This document shows positions 25,360 through 34,668 of a stretch of 64,000 bases of DNA, piece after piece. A program made the position numbers and the translations under genes. The DNA comes from Nitrosopumilaceae archaeon (GTDB taxonomy: Archaea > Thermoproteota > Nitrososphaeria > Nitrososphaerales > Nitrosopumilaceae). Where the stretch lies: assembly GCA_035631875.1 (NCBI GenBank), contig DASQHX010000010.1, positions 62,001 through 126,000 of the forward strand, written 5' to 3'. A model generated the notes under the pieces. It was not told the DNA's origin. It did not search any database and saw nothing but the letters and a program-made list of their open reading frames with translations. Position 1 is the stretch's first letter, and every line of letters starts with the position of its first letter.

Positions 25360-25869
25360 TTAAAATTTAGATTTATGATTTTTTACTTCACGCAATATGA
25401 TAAATGGTGTTTTTTGTGATTCTTGTGGTAGAATTAATTCTGTATTATTAGCAAAAGTTTCCATATCATCATAAACTCCATTTAACTCCATATCCTTTTC
25501 TAAAGCTTGTAAATAATTTTCACTCCATTTCCAGTCACTATTAGGATTACATGAATATACTATCCAATGGTATTTTTCATCGATCAGCCGTATGTCAAAC
25601 GGGTATGCTCTACAATCAAATGGTCTATTTTCATAAACTGAACACATTTTTTTGGATTCGTCCCAAAAAACACAAACATTTGAATTATTTTTTTTCTTAA
25701 CAGCTAGTACTTTTTTATTTTTAATTGTGACTTCCTGAAGATACTCACTTCCAGATTTTCCAATGGATTTTAATCCACTTAAATCATGTGAAAATACTAA
25801 TGGTACTGAAGAATTTGTACAACATCCCTGGTGTTGGCAACTGCTACATAGTTTAGTAAAACTAATCAT
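25360..25869 (-). CDS. YkgJ-type zinc/iron cysteine-cluster protein
   Basis: 169 residues. An N-terminal CSSCQHQGCC cluster, a central CVFW segment and an RPFDCRAYPF motif are diagnostic of the YkgJ/UPF0153 family, which binds a zinc or iron ion through Cys residues. Function in archaea is not established. It overlaps the upstream DMT transporter gene by 8 bp. Confidence 0.85.
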   Translation of the reverse strand: MISFTKLCSSCQHQGCCTNSSVPLVFSHDLSGLKSIGKSGSEYLQEVTIKNKKVLAVKKKNNSNVCVFWDESKKMCSVYENRPFDCRAYPFDIRLIDEKYHWIVYSCNPNSDWKWSENYLQALEKDMELNGVYDDMETFANNTELILPQESQKTPFIILREVKNHKSKF

Positions 25870-26845
25870 GTTTTATTTCATTATCTCCTACAGTCAATTT
25901 TTGTCCACCGCTATTCAATCTATTTCTTAGCAAGTAAATGCCGAGAAATGCTAAACTTACAGAAATAATGCTAGCCATAGTTATGCTTTCATGTAAAAAT
26001 ACTCCTGAAAAAACAACTCCAAAAGCTGAATTTATAGAATAAATGAGAATTGTTCTTACGGCTCCTATCAGTTTTAATCCTGTAATGAAAAGAGCTGTAG
26101 ACATACCTATGCTAACTATACCTATAATTGCAATAGCTGGCATGTGTGTAATATCAATTTTAAATGGAATCTGAAAGCCTAGAATCAAACACAAAGCAAA
26201 TAATCCAGCTAAAAATGAAGCCAACTGAGTTATTCTTTGTGAACCCAACCTACTACTAATATGATGTGATATGTTAATATCGAGTGCCCAAAATAATCCT
26301 GCTAAGAGAAGTAAGACATCTCCGAAAACTATTTTTGTCATAGATATTCCATTGCTGTAGAAATCATAGCCAATTGGTAAAACTACCATTCCAATTATTA
26401 TCATTGCAAAGGGAATTCGTTCCATTTTTTGAAGTTTTTCACGGAAAATTATAATAGCTATCAAAATTGAAAACATTATTTCACCATTATTAAGAACTGA
26501 TGCATTTAATGCAGTAGAGTCACGTAGTCCAAAAAAATATGTAATTAATGCGGAACTTTCAGCTATTCCAATTAATGTTAAGAAAAGTAAATCTTTTTTT
26601 CTAATTTTTTTAATTGAACCATTTTTTCTAGTAAATGGGGAAAAAAACAATCCGTTGATGATAAAAATAAAGAAAGATACCGTAATAGGGTTTAATTCAG
26701 TAGTTATCTGGTCATTTGGTACCAACAACGCTTTTGAAAGAATCTGGCGTAATGCCTCTAATGTTGCTGCGATAATTACAACCAAATATCCTAGCGTGCT
26801 AGGAGATGAAAGTTTGACTTTTCTTATATCATACCTTATTCCCAT
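25862..26845 (-). CDS. EamA/DMT-family transporter
   Basis: 327 residues with ten hydrophobic segments arranged as two EamA repeats of five. This fits drug/metabolite transporter exporters of amino acids or other small metabolites. The substrate cannot be told. An inverted repeat of the TTTCCA/TGGAAA set covers its start codon. Confidence 0.87.
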   Translation of the reverse strand: MGIRYDIRKVKLSSPSTLGYLVVIIAATLEALRQILSKALLVPNDQITTELNPITVSFFIFIINGLFFSPFTRKNGSIKKIRKKDLLFLTLIGIAESSALITYFFGLRDSTALNASVLNNGEIMFSILIAIIIFREKLQKMERIPFAMIIIGMVVLPIGYDFYSNGISMTKIVFGDVLLLLAGLFWALDINISHHISSRLGSQRITQLASFLAGLFALCLILGFQIPFKIDITHMPAIAIIGIVSIGMSTALFITGLKLIGAVRTILIYSINSAFGVVFSGVFLHESITMASIISVSLAFLGIYLLRNRLNSGGQKLTVGDNEIKHD

Positions 26846-26854
26846 ATTTGGAAA
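26839..26854. promoter_or_regulatory. Inverted repeat over start codon of DMT gene
   Basis: TTCCCA-TATT-TGGAAA, one mismatch from a perfect palindrome, overlaps the ATG at 26845 (minus strand). Sixteen of seventeen bases around the start match the site at the HEAT-repeat gene, although the two proteins are unrelated. Confidence 0.5.
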
Positions 26855-27082
26855 TCACGCTAGAGGTTAATATTCTTAAACCAAATCCCATTCACGTAAT
26901 GTGTCAAAAAATGTCATTTCTTCATGGTTTTTGAGGATTTTACATCGATAAGAAACAAAAAATATCTACAAGACATACGACCTAAAACTGCGGATTAAAC
27001 ACACCGGAATCTTGGAAAGGTGTATGTGATTTTCTAACACTTACAGCTTGTTATATCAAAAACAAATCCTTTTGATTTTAAA

Positions 27083-27385
27083 TTGAGTAAAACCATTTCA
27101 AGACGTAGTCATATTGGTGTAATTGGCCTTATCATAAGTATCACGGCAGTAATATCGATTTTTGCATATTTTTTTCTCTATTCTAATACGAACATCGGGT
27201 TTATTGGAAATAATATGATATCAAATAATAATGATTTGACAAATCATTCAACTGATGGTAACAATTCCACATTAAATTTAGACGGCAATACATCATCTAT
27301 CTTAGTAGCAGTATGGATTGGGTTGATGATCTTAGGAAGTTATCTGCTTTTTCATATTCACTTTAAGGTTTTATCAAAGGAGTAA
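27083..27385 (+). CDS. Small two-helix membrane protein
   Basis: 100 residues from a TTG start. Two membrane helices (about 12-33 and 72-92) are separated by an Asn/Ser/Thr-rich loop with several N-glycosylation sequons, likely outside the cell. No family recognised. It is followed after 5 bp by a small Cys/His-rich gene. Confidence 0.65.
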   Translation: MSKTISRRSHIGVIGLIISITAVISIFAYFFLYSNTNIGFIGNNMISNNNDLTNHSTDGNNSTLNLDGNTSSILVAVWIGLMILGSYLLFHIHFKVLSKE

Positions 27386-27390
27386 CGGTT

Positions 27391-27501
27391 TTGTTCATAG
27401 CTTTAGAATGTAAAGATAGTAAACATCAAGAGTGTTTAACCATTCCATGTGATTGTCATTGTCATAAACTACATATGGTTTATGAGAGAATGATAAACTA
27501 A
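27391..27501 (+). CDS. Very small Cys/His-rich protein
   Basis: 36 residues from a TTG start five bases after the preceding stop. It contains C7, C15, C20, C22, C24 and five His, with a PCDCHCHK core. Metal binding is likely. It is one of several such mini-proteins here. Confidence 0.5.
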   Translation: MFIALECKDSKHQECLTIPCDCHCHKLHMVYERMIN

Positions 27502-27549
27502 TTTGCATTAATATAGTTGATGCAATTTTAAACTGTAAAATAATCTAAT

Positions 27550-27882
27550 TTATGGAAATTTTAGTGTGGATTTTTCTAGTTCTAAAATTGGAACGTATAA
27601 TGACATACCGTCATTACCAATTTTATCGACAAAGCTAAATTCTCCAGATAATCTCTTTAACTCTATGAATTTTTTATTTGGTTTCTCTTTTGTGGCCATA
27701 TAGTGAACTGTACTAGCGCCTACGCCTGCTGTTTGAAGAAATAAGATATCTTGATTATTGTATTCGATATGATAGAGTAGTGGAATGGCTCCCAAGACGG
27801 ATTGCGAGGAATAAAGTATTACCTTTAAAAGGTCTTCATAGGTTTTGTATTTTAGATAGGTTATAGACTCTCCTTGTGACAT
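27550..27882 (-). CDS. Hypothetical small protein
   Basis: 110 residues, mixed alpha/beta, no membrane segment. A cluster GVGASTVHYMATKEKPNKKFIEL and a C-terminal IGNDGMSLYVPILELE are notable but I do not recognise a family. Confidence 0.7.
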   Translation of the reverse strand: MSQGESITYLKYKTYEDLLKVILYSSQSVLGAIPLLYHIEYNNQDILFLQTAGVGASTVHYMATKEKPNKKFIELKRLSGEFSFVDKIGNDGMSLYVPILELEKSTLKFP

Positions 27883-28052
27883 ATTTTGAAGTGATTTTAA
27901 GGTGACATATTAATCCTAAGCACTGGTCAAATTTTTTAAAACACACATCAAATTATGCGCCACTCAAAACAAAATGTACACCTCTAGTAGACTAAATTTA
28001 GCTTAAAACCAGCTTTTATGCCCAAGTATTACATAATTACCAGTAATTCTAT

Positions 28053-28694
28053 ATGGCAAGAATTGACTGTATAATGGTGTCATTAAAAAGAAAAAATTCT
28101 ATAAAAAAATCAATTATAATAAACAATGTAAATCACATGTCAAAATCAGAGTCTGAAAAAATAAATGCTGACAGTCAACTTCAAAGCAGTATTAATAAAA
28201 AAATTGCTAGAACAAGGCGACAACGTGGATATAATTGGGAAGATACGTTGGTAAAACGATTCAATGCGACTCATGGTTGGAAGGCATTTAGACTTGGTTC
28301 GCCAAGTGTGGCATTACCAGATATCTTGGCAGTAAGTACTGGTGAAAACACCATTTTTACCATAGAAGCAAAATCTGGAACTGGAACGACACTTCCTGTT
28401 CCATATGATCAAATCATACGATGCTTAAAATGGATTAATACATTTGAGCTTTATAAAACAAGAAAAATGATTCTTGCATTCAAGTTTCTTTCCAAAAAAA
28501 GAATAGGAACTGGAAAATACGAACGTCGGCAACTTAGAGAGTTTTACAAAGTATGGGATGAATTAAATCCTATAACAGATTGTGTTTGCACATATGATGG
28601 AAAAACATATGCACTCATAAATGGAAAAAGGCAGAAGCTTGAACTTGAAAACTATCAAATGCCATTTAAATCAAAACATTTGATATACCAATAG
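28053..28694 (+). CDS. hjc: Archaeal Holliday junction resolvase (Hjc-like)
   Basis: 213 residues. The nuclease core runs from about residue 58: RGYNWEDTLVKRF, then FRLGSPSVALPDILA, then FTIEAKSG. The E, D and E-x-K residues match the PD-(D/E)XK site of Hjc. It cuts four-way junctions in recombination. The core is preceded by a basic extension. Internal ATG codons at 28068 and 28137 are possible starts; a TATA-like element about 36 nt before 28053 keeps the long form possible. Confidence 0.83.
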   Translation: MARIDCIMVSLKRKNSIKKSIIINNVNHMSKSESEKINADSQLQSSINKKIARTRRQRGYNWEDTLVKRFNATHGWKAFRLGSPSVALPDILAVSTGENTIFTIEAKSGTGTTLPVPYDQIIRCLKWINTFELYKTRKMILAFKFLSKKRIGTGKYERRQLREFYKVWDELNPITDCVCTYDGKTYALINGKRQKLELENYQMPFKSKHLIYQ

Positions 28695-28736
28695 TATCGA
28701 ATACTTCTTTAATGACTATTTACTTCATTTAAGATA

Positions 28737-29096
28737 ATGAGCTTTGAGAACTTTGTTGATGAAAGAAGTCTAATAAGTCATGATGCATTTGGCAATAAGG
28801 AGATTAAGCTTAAACTACTAGAAGTAGAAGACGACACACCAGATCATGTATGGAGGTTTGGAGTAAGAGTTAAAGTAAAAAAAATTCTCATCACTATAAA
28901 ACACATTCAAACTCAACAGATTGAAGAAGGTGAATTTGATCTAAACGCAATTGAAAAAGAAATGAAAGAAAAAAGACACTATAGTTCAACAAACAGATGG
29001 ATACAAACAACAGATGTGAAAAATGGTTACATACTTAACACAAGACATTCACCTTTACTTAGCGATGCAGTGGCACTAGATTACATCGTAATCTAA
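28737..29096 (+). CDS. Hypothetical protein
   Basis: 119 residues, mixed fold, charged, no signal peptide or metal motif; family not recognised. It follows the resolvase gene by 42 bp on the same strand and overlaps the convergent flavoprotein gene by 4 bp. Confidence 0.72.
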   Translation: MSFENFVDERSLISHDAFGNKEIKLKLLEVEDDTPDHVWRFGVRVKVKKILITIKHIQTQQIEEGEFDLNAIEKEMKEKRHYSSTNRWIQTTDVKNGYILNTRHSPLLSDAVALDYIVI

Positions 29097-29992
29097 TCAG
29101 ATAACACATGCAATAATGGATTTAATCTTGAGGACTTCCAAATATGATTTTTAATACTTGGTTTTAATCTACCTTCAAACAAAACAAAATTAATTCTTTG
29201 AATCTTCTTTTTATTTTTTAAAATCAATCTTTTTAATATTGGAATATTGTTTATTGTTGTACTCAAACCTAATTTTCGTAGGTAAGAATCAAGCACTGTC
29301 AAATACTCTGTTCCTCTTTTAGGCACAATAAATGGAATTGTTAAATATGATGTGTTTTTAGCTTGTTTCAAAACAAGAACTTTATTGTTAGATTTTATTA
29401 TGAGGCCAACACATTTTAACACAAATTTGCCTTTTGACATACTAAAAAACCAATCAAAAACATCATCATCTACAGTTATTACTTTCCTGAAAGGCTCTAT
29501 TAGCGAACCAATTTGAAAATACCTGCCAGAATGATATATCAGTGGTTTTTTTGTTTTATCATATGAAATTGCGACAGCTTTGCCTACAACCATGGTATGA
29601 TCACCTAATTTTTTCATTGTAACTAATTTACATTCAACATTAATTATACAACCTGCAATCATTGGAGATTTTATTTTTCTTGAAGGTAAGAATTCAAAAG
29701 CCTCTTTGACTTTCAATTTATCAATTTCTTTTCTAGAGTAACCACCTGCAATGTTTACTGCCATAGTTTGCCCCTCAGAGGAAACATTTATTCCGAATTC
29801 CTTTGTTTTTTTAATATTTTTAAAGGTTGCAGAATTTTCATGGATAAAGACTGCCATGAGCATTGGCTTGTATGAAATCTGCATTGTCCATTCTGCAGCC
29901 ATGATATTTTGTCCATAGGGACCAAAAGAAGTAATCAGACTAATTCCTGTTGTAAAATATCGTTGTGCCTTTTCTGTTATTCTTCTGTTCAA
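29093..29992 (-). CDS. Flavin reductase-like protein fused to decayed Nudix-like domain
   Basis: 299 residues. Residues 1-165 form a flavin reductase (HpaC-like, FMN split barrel) domain, with segments NIMAAEWTMQIS and FGINVSS and a PLIYHSGRYFQIG end. Residues about 195-299 resemble a Nudix fold (VGLIIKSNNKVLVLKQ as first strands, INFVLFEGRL later). The helix that should carry the Nudix box has lost its REXXEE glutamates (LDSYLRKLGL). The second domain is therefore likely non-catalytic and may bind a nucleotide. Confidence 0.8.
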   Translation of the reverse strand: MNRRITEKAQRYFTTGISLITSFGPYGQNIMAAEWTMQISYKPMLMAVFIHENSATFKNIKKTKEFGINVSSEGQTMAVNIAGGYSRKEIDKLKVKEAFEFLPSRKIKSPMIAGCIINVECKLVTMKKLGDHTMVVGKAVAISYDKTKKPLIYHSGRYFQIGSLIEPFRKVITVDDDVFDWFFSMSKGKFVLKCVGLIIKSNNKVLVLKQAKNTSYLTIPFIVPKRGTEYLTVLDSYLRKLGLSTTINNIPILKRLILKNKKKIQRINFVLFEGRLKPSIKNHIWKSSRLNPLLHVLSD

Positions 29993-30042
29993 TTTTATTA
30001 ATTCACAGTTGTTCTGTTATTAGTTGTTTGTTTACAGAAACC

Positions 30043-30049
30043 TTTATGA
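30043..30049 (+). promoter_or_regulatory. TATA box deciding the start at 30073
   Basis: TTTATGA is centred about 27 nt before the ATG at 30073. It places transcription start at or near that codon and argues against longer readings starting at 29965 or 30046. Confidence 0.5.
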
Positions 30050-30072
30050 AAGTAGGATTGAAGAGTGCAGAC

Positions 30073-30429
30073 ATGATAAGTCAAGAAATAACGGTTAATG
30101 GAAAAAAATTCCGTTTAACCATGACTGATCAATTATTAATGGATGTAAGGCGCCTAAAGGCATTATACAATGCAGCCTATGAAGATCCAGAAAGCTTTGA
30201 GGAAGTAAGCTCTGCAATATCAAACACAATAAATCAGATTGCTACCGCGGTGGAACCGCCAGTATCTGACAGTGATTTAGATGGCATGATACAGTCCATA
30301 ATGAAGGCAGTAGATGAAAAAGCGAAAGAGACAGATGAAGCAAAAACAAAACATGCTGAAGATACAGCTAGATCTGCAAAAAAAGCAGCAAAACATGTAC
30401 CTAAAACTACCAGAAAATCAAAAAAGTAA
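30073..30429 (+). CDS. Hypothetical protein with Lys-rich tail
   Basis: 118 residues from the promoter-supported ATG. The N-terminal half is mixed (ITVNGKKFRLTMTDQLLMDVRRL), then an acidic helix, then a tail of Lys/Ala/Thr repeats (HAEDTARSAKKAAKHVPK) that could contact nucleic acid. No family recognised. Confidence 0.7.
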   Translation: MISQEITVNGKKFRLTMTDQLLMDVRRLKALYNAAYEDPESFEEVSSAISNTINQIATAVEPPVSDSDLDGMIQSIMKAVDEKAKETDEAKTKHAEDTARSAKKAAKHVPKTTRKSKK

Positions 30430-30501
30430 TAATTTGTTGAGTTATAAATCAGGAAAATGTTCCCCGTATGGGTTATATCATCTAAAAACCATTAATTAAT
30501 T

Positions 30502-30615
30502 ATGCAAACGCATTGTGAATGTGGTATTTGTGGACATGTTTCTGAAAGTGAATGCATCATAAAAGAATGCAAATGTTGTCTTAATTTTCATACAAGATCA
30601 GGACCTAAAAAGTAA
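30502..30615 (+). CDS. Very small Cys-rich zinc-binding protein
   Basis: 37 residues: HCECGICGH at 4-12, then C18, then CKCC at 23-26, and a basic end. The seven Cys and three His suggest a small zinc cluster. The reading frame is clean from ATG to TAA. Function unknown. Confidence 0.6.
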   Translation: MQTHCECGICGHVSESECIIKECKCCLNFHTRSGPKK

Positions 30616-30758
30616 CTTTATTTTCTTTTTACACTATTCTGTTATGTTAGTAATAAAACAATCATTTTGTTGTGATTTATTTAGAAATTAATAAATGCCA
30701 TAAAGATGACAAAATGCCTTGCTCTAGATTTAAATAAGTACTATCTACAGTTTCCATA

Positions 30759-32090
30759 TTGCAATCCGGAGCTTTGCAAAAATGTATTGAGCCTACATGC
30801 GGTTTAGAGTATCCTATTTCTAATATTAGAATAGAATGTGATCGTGGTCACTTATTAGATATAAAATACAAAGACACACCACCTACTTCACTTAAAGAGG
30901 TATTTTATAAGAGAAGAAATCATGCCAATGATATTTTTAATGAAAGTGGTGTTTGGCGATTCAGAGAACTGTTAAACTTTTGTCAAATAGATACTGAAAA
31001 TTTTGAAGAATATTCAAAATACCTTGTTTCGTTGGATGGCGCTGAAGGAAGATTATCAAAACCATACCACATGTCAAAGGTTTCGGATTATGTTGGACTC
31101 CAAAATCTACTGCTTCAACCAGAGGGATACAATCCCAGTGGATCGTTCAAAGATAACGGGATGTCTACTGCAGTTACCCATGCCAAACTTGTTAACATAA
31201 ACAAAATTATCTGTGCCTCTACAGGTAACACCTCTGCATCTGCTGCAATGTATGCAGCAAATGAGAATATTGAATGTGATGTATATATTCCGGCAGGAGA
31301 GGTAGCACCTGGAAAGCTAAGCCAAGCATTTCAATTCGGAGCTCAAGTGATTGAGATAAAAGGAAATTTTGATGATGCACTTTCTGCCTCGCTAAAAAAG
31401 GCAAGCGAGGTTGGAGGATATACAGTAAATTCCGTCAACCCGTTTCGAATAGAAGGGCAAAAAACCATCGTATTTAGAGCATTAGAACAACTAGATTGGA
31501 ATCCTCCTGACTGGATTGTATATCCAGGAGGTGCTCTAGGAAACACATCAAGCTGTGGCAAAAGTCTCATGGAACTCTATGAGTGGGGCTGGATAAAAAA
31601 AATTCCACGAATTGCAGTAATTAATTCTGAAGGTGCAAATACATTATATGCACTTTATAATGGAAAATTCGAGGATGCAAATCTGCGTTGGAATAAAGGA
31701 AAACCAGATGTTGAGATAATTAAAAGATATTACACATACATGGATAAAAATGGAATAAGGCCAAAAACAAAAGCTACTGCAATTCAAATTGCAAAACCAG
31801 CTAACATTCTCAAAGGTTTGCGAGCGCTTGAATATACAAACGGTACTGTAACTCAAGTCTCAGATCAAGAAATGATGGATGGAATGGCATTAGTTGGTTT
31901 GAATGGATTTGATTGTGAAATGGCGTCAGGTGCGGTTCCGGCAGGTGTTAAAAAATTAATAGGTGAAGAAATTATTAAAAAAGACGATGTTGTAGTTGGA
32001 ATACTAACAGGCCGGCAGAAAGATGCCAGTATTTCTGTAGATTATCACAAGAACCCTCAAAACAGGTTTGCAAATCCGCCACGAACTTAA
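30759..32090 (+). CDS. thrC: Threonine synthase
   Basis: 443 residues from a TTG start about 29 nt after a TTTAAATAA TATA box. PLP-dependent fold type II: the Schiff-base lysine is K131 in NPSGSFKDNGM, followed by ASTGNTSAS (phosphate loop) and a downstream GGALGN. A short zinc-ribbon-like CIEPTCG opens the protein. It converts O-phosphohomoserine to threonine, which could feed the ammonia-lyase at 58562. Confidence 0.92.
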   Translation: MQSGALQKCIEPTCGLEYPISNIRIECDRGHLLDIKYKDTPPTSLKEVFYKRRNHANDIFNESGVWRFRELLNFCQIDTENFEEYSKYLVSLDGAEGRLSKPYHMSKVSDYVGLQNLLLQPEGYNPSGSFKDNGMSTAVTHAKLVNINKIICASTGNTSASAAMYAANENIECDVYIPAGEVAPGKLSQAFQFGAQVIEIKGNFDDALSASLKKASEVGGYTVNSVNPFRIEGQKTIVFRALEQLDWNPPDWIVYPGGALGNTSSCGKSLMELYEWGWIKKIPRIAVINSEGANTLYALYNGKFEDANLRWNKGKPDVEIIKRYYTYMDKNGIRPKTKATAIQIAKPANILKGLRALEYTNGTVTQVSDQEMMDGMALVGLNGFDCEMASGAVPAGVKKLIGEEIIKKDDVVVGILTGRQKDASISVDYHKNPQNRFANPPRT

Positions 32091-33337
32091 GTTTCCTTTT
32101 CTATCTTGATCCTATTTGCTTGATTATTTACTACTTCTTCTACAATCATTTTAATTGAATCAATCTCAATTTTATCTCCTACTTTGGGGATGTCCTTTAG
32201 TTTATCATGCAAAAGACCACTAAGTGTAGAATAATCATCACCTTGAGGTATATCAGATTTTAATATCTCGTTTACAATATCAATTTCAACATCGCCACTT
32301 GCAAGCATAGTATTTTTGTCTAGGATTTTAAAATTCAATTCAATCTTGTCGGTTTCATCCATTATCTCTCCTACGATTTCTTCTAAGAGATCTTCTAATG
32401 TTACACATCCTTCAACGCCTCCAAATTCGTCTACCACTATGGCCATGTGAGTTTGTTTTCCTTGCATTTCTCTCAATAATTTACTAGTTTTTTGTTCTTG
32501 AGATACAAAAATTGGCTTTCTTGAAATAGATTCAAGGTTTATCATTTTATCTTCCTTTTCAAGATGTTTTAATAAATCTCTAACATGTAATATGCCAACA
32601 ATTTGATCAGTGGTTTCCTTGTATACTGGAATTCTAGAGAATCCACTTTTGCTAATCACAGGAAGAGCATCAAATAACAACATCGCTGATGGCAACATGA
32701 ACATTTTTGTTCTAGGAGTCATCACTGAATGGATTACAGTATCATCAAACTTTAACGCTCCATGTACAAGTTCTTTTTCATGTTTTTTCAATACCTTGTC
32801 CTCAAGACCTTGTTCTATAACACTGTAAATCTCTTGTTCTGTTATAGGTGGAGGGTGGTGTGAGCTTCCTGCAATCTGTAGCATCCCTCTTGTGATTTTT
32901 TCAAAAAGAATAACAAATGGATAAAATACATAGCTGAAAACCAAAATTATACCGCTGACTTTAAGTGAAATTTTTGTAGCGTTTGCAAAACAGTATGATT
33001 TTGGGGTTATTTCTCCAAAGACAAGGAGTATAAACGTCATAATTCCAATCGCTATGGCTAGACCATTACTGCCAAACAAACCTAAAGATATCTGAGTTGC
33101 CAATGCAGAAGAACCCACATTAGTTAAAGCATTTCCCAAGTTTATTGCTGCAAGCATTCTGCTGGGATTCGATTTTAATTTATATAATGATGAGGAACCT
33201 TTTGTTTTTTCTTTTACAAGCTGATTGACCTTTGCTTTACTGACTCCTACTAATGCAACTTCAGAACCACTAAAGAATCCTGAAAAACAAACAAGGATTG
33301 CGAGAAAAACTATATCTAAAATTAAATTTTGATTCAT
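32087..33337 (-). CDS. CNNM/CorC (HlyC) family transporter-associated protein
   Basis: 416 residues. An N-terminal DUF21/CNNM membrane domain (about 1-180, four hydrophobic segments with FSGFFSGSEVALV) is followed by two CBS domains (about 195-320) and a CorC/HlyC transporter-associated domain (about 335-416). The family is linked to Mg2+/Co2+ efflux. The stop overlaps the threonine synthase stop on the opposite strand by 4 bp. Confidence 0.88.
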   Translation of the reverse strand: MNQNLILDIVFLAILVCFSGFFSGSEVALVGVSKAKVNQLVKEKTKGSSSLYKLKSNPSRMLAAINLGNALTNVGSSALATQISLGLFGSNGLAIAIGIMTFILLVFGEITPKSYCFANATKISLKVSGIILVFSYVFYPFVILFEKITRGMLQIAGSSHHPPPITEQEIYSVIEQGLEDKVLKKHEKELVHGALKFDDTVIHSVMTPRTKMFMLPSAMLLFDALPVISKSGFSRIPVYKETTDQIVGILHVRDLLKHLEKEDKMINLESISRKPIFVSQEQKTSKLLREMQGKQTHMAIVVDEFGGVEGCVTLEDLLEEIVGEIMDETDKIELNFKILDKNTMLASGDVEIDIVNEILKSDIPQGDDYSTLSGLLHDKLKDIPKVGDKIEIDSIKMIVEEVVNNQANRIKIEKET

Positions 33338-33541
33338 GATGAGTTATTACCATCTAGTGCATACGATGTTGCAATCAAGTTAGAATCATATTTTCTAAAA
33401 TACGAATATATCATAATATTTGTAGACAAATTGTTGTATGTATTATACTAGTTCTCGACTCTTTTATAAGTTCACGTAAATCGCTACAATATAGTGAATG
33501 TCAAAAACTGATGCGGCAAGTTCGCCAATGATCAATTTTTC

Positions 33542-34591
33542 TCATTTCATTGAAAAATGTTCTTCGAGGATCTTTTTCTTTTCTTCCATGTGAAACAGCT
33601 CTTCAGTATGTTTGAATGCGTCATTTTTATTTCGTTTGAATAACATTGCTTGCATCAAAAGATGGTTTTCAGGTACCACTATTCCTGTTTGATCATCAGA
33701 ATAAGTGATTTTTATAATATCATCTTGAACTTCTAACATATCTGCATGTATGTGGATCATATTAGTGTCTTTGAAACTGAATTTTGTGGTTTCAGCAAAA
33801 TCTCTAATATTTTTTGTCCCTTTAGCAGTATACAAAATAGCAACACCATATTCATTTTTGAAAAGATCTAAAATTTCAGATGATGATGGAGCTGTTTCGT
33901 TAAATCTAACATCCATAGAATGTACATGCATCTGTCGTGTTGGCACTTTGAATGCACGTATAAACAATGGAGTATCTTTACCCATGTAGCTTTTCACATC
34001 ATCATTATGATGTGGTTTACGTGTCCATTCAATCGAATCTTTTACTTCGGTTGTAGAATCTTCCAAATCTGCCCATCTACGTATGAGTGTTGCATCAAAT
34101 CTTTTTATTTTCTTTCCATATTTTTCTTTGAGAGGTTGTAATATTCTTCCCATCCCTGTAACGTTACAACTTCCTTGCATAACGTATTTTTTATCAAATG
34201 CCTCAACATAATTTGCTCTAGAATTAAATATCACATCAGCAACTGCATTCTCGCCTGTAATTTTTTCCCCACCTTGGAAAATAGCTCTAACATTTTTTGG
34301 TTCATATAGATTTTTTTTATTGATATAACCATTTCCACCAGGAGCTGCGTCTATTATCAAATCACATTTTTCTAACGCATCTTCGATTGTACCAGATATC
34401 TTAAAATTTTTAAATTGTTCTAGTTTATTTTTTGGAACATAAACTCCAAATCCTCTTGAAATGGCGTCTCTAACTTTATCGTCTGGCGAGTATTTTCCAA
34501 TCCCTATTAACTCAACATCTGAATCTCCCGCAATAAATTGAGTAATTCTACTTCCTATGGAACCATAACCGTTAACAAAAACCTTTTTCAT
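33542..34591 (-). CDS. gap: Type II glyceraldehyde-3-phosphate dehydrogenase
   Basis: 349 residues. Rossmann motif NGYGSIGSR at 7-15, catalytic Cys142 in GSCNVTGM, and downstream IRRWADLED. The sequence is of the archaeal type II class. It interconverts 1,3-bisphosphoglycerate and glyceraldehyde-3-phosphate, here in the gluconeogenic direction, since the window also encodes the FBP aldolase/phosphatase. Confidence 0.94.
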   Translation of the reverse strand: MKKVFVNGYGSIGSRITQFIAGDSDVELIGIGKYSPDDKVRDAISRGFGVYVPKNKLEQFKNFKISGTIEDALEKCDLIIDAAPGGNGYINKKNLYEPKNVRAIFQGGEKITGENAVADVIFNSRANYVEAFDKKYVMQGSCNVTGMGRILQPLKEKYGKKIKRFDATLIRRWADLEDSTTEVKDSIEWTRKPHHNDDVKSYMGKDTPLFIRAFKVPTRQMHVHSMDVRFNETAPSSSEILDLFKNEYGVAILYTAKGTKNIRDFAETTKFSFKDTNMIHIHADMLEVQDDIIKITYSDDQTGIVVPENHLLMQAMLFKRNKNDAFKHTEELFHMEEKKKILEEHFSMK

Positions 34592-34668
34592 AATTTTTTT
34601 ACTATGGTGCCCACTTATTTAGATAACCCTAACAAGAACTAAATATCGCAAAAAACTTTCTTAGATTA

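Noticed and set aside
26997-27035. ACACC/GGTGT hairpin between the DMT gene and the two-helix gene
   Set aside because: The stem is only five base pairs with no terminator tail or conserved partner; likely chance.
33462-33545. C/D-box sRNA or tiny ORF after a TTTTATA element
   Set aside because: A TATA box is followed by an ATG and a GGC/GCC hairpin, but C and D boxes do not match consensus and the ORF runs antisense into GAPDH with no coding look.
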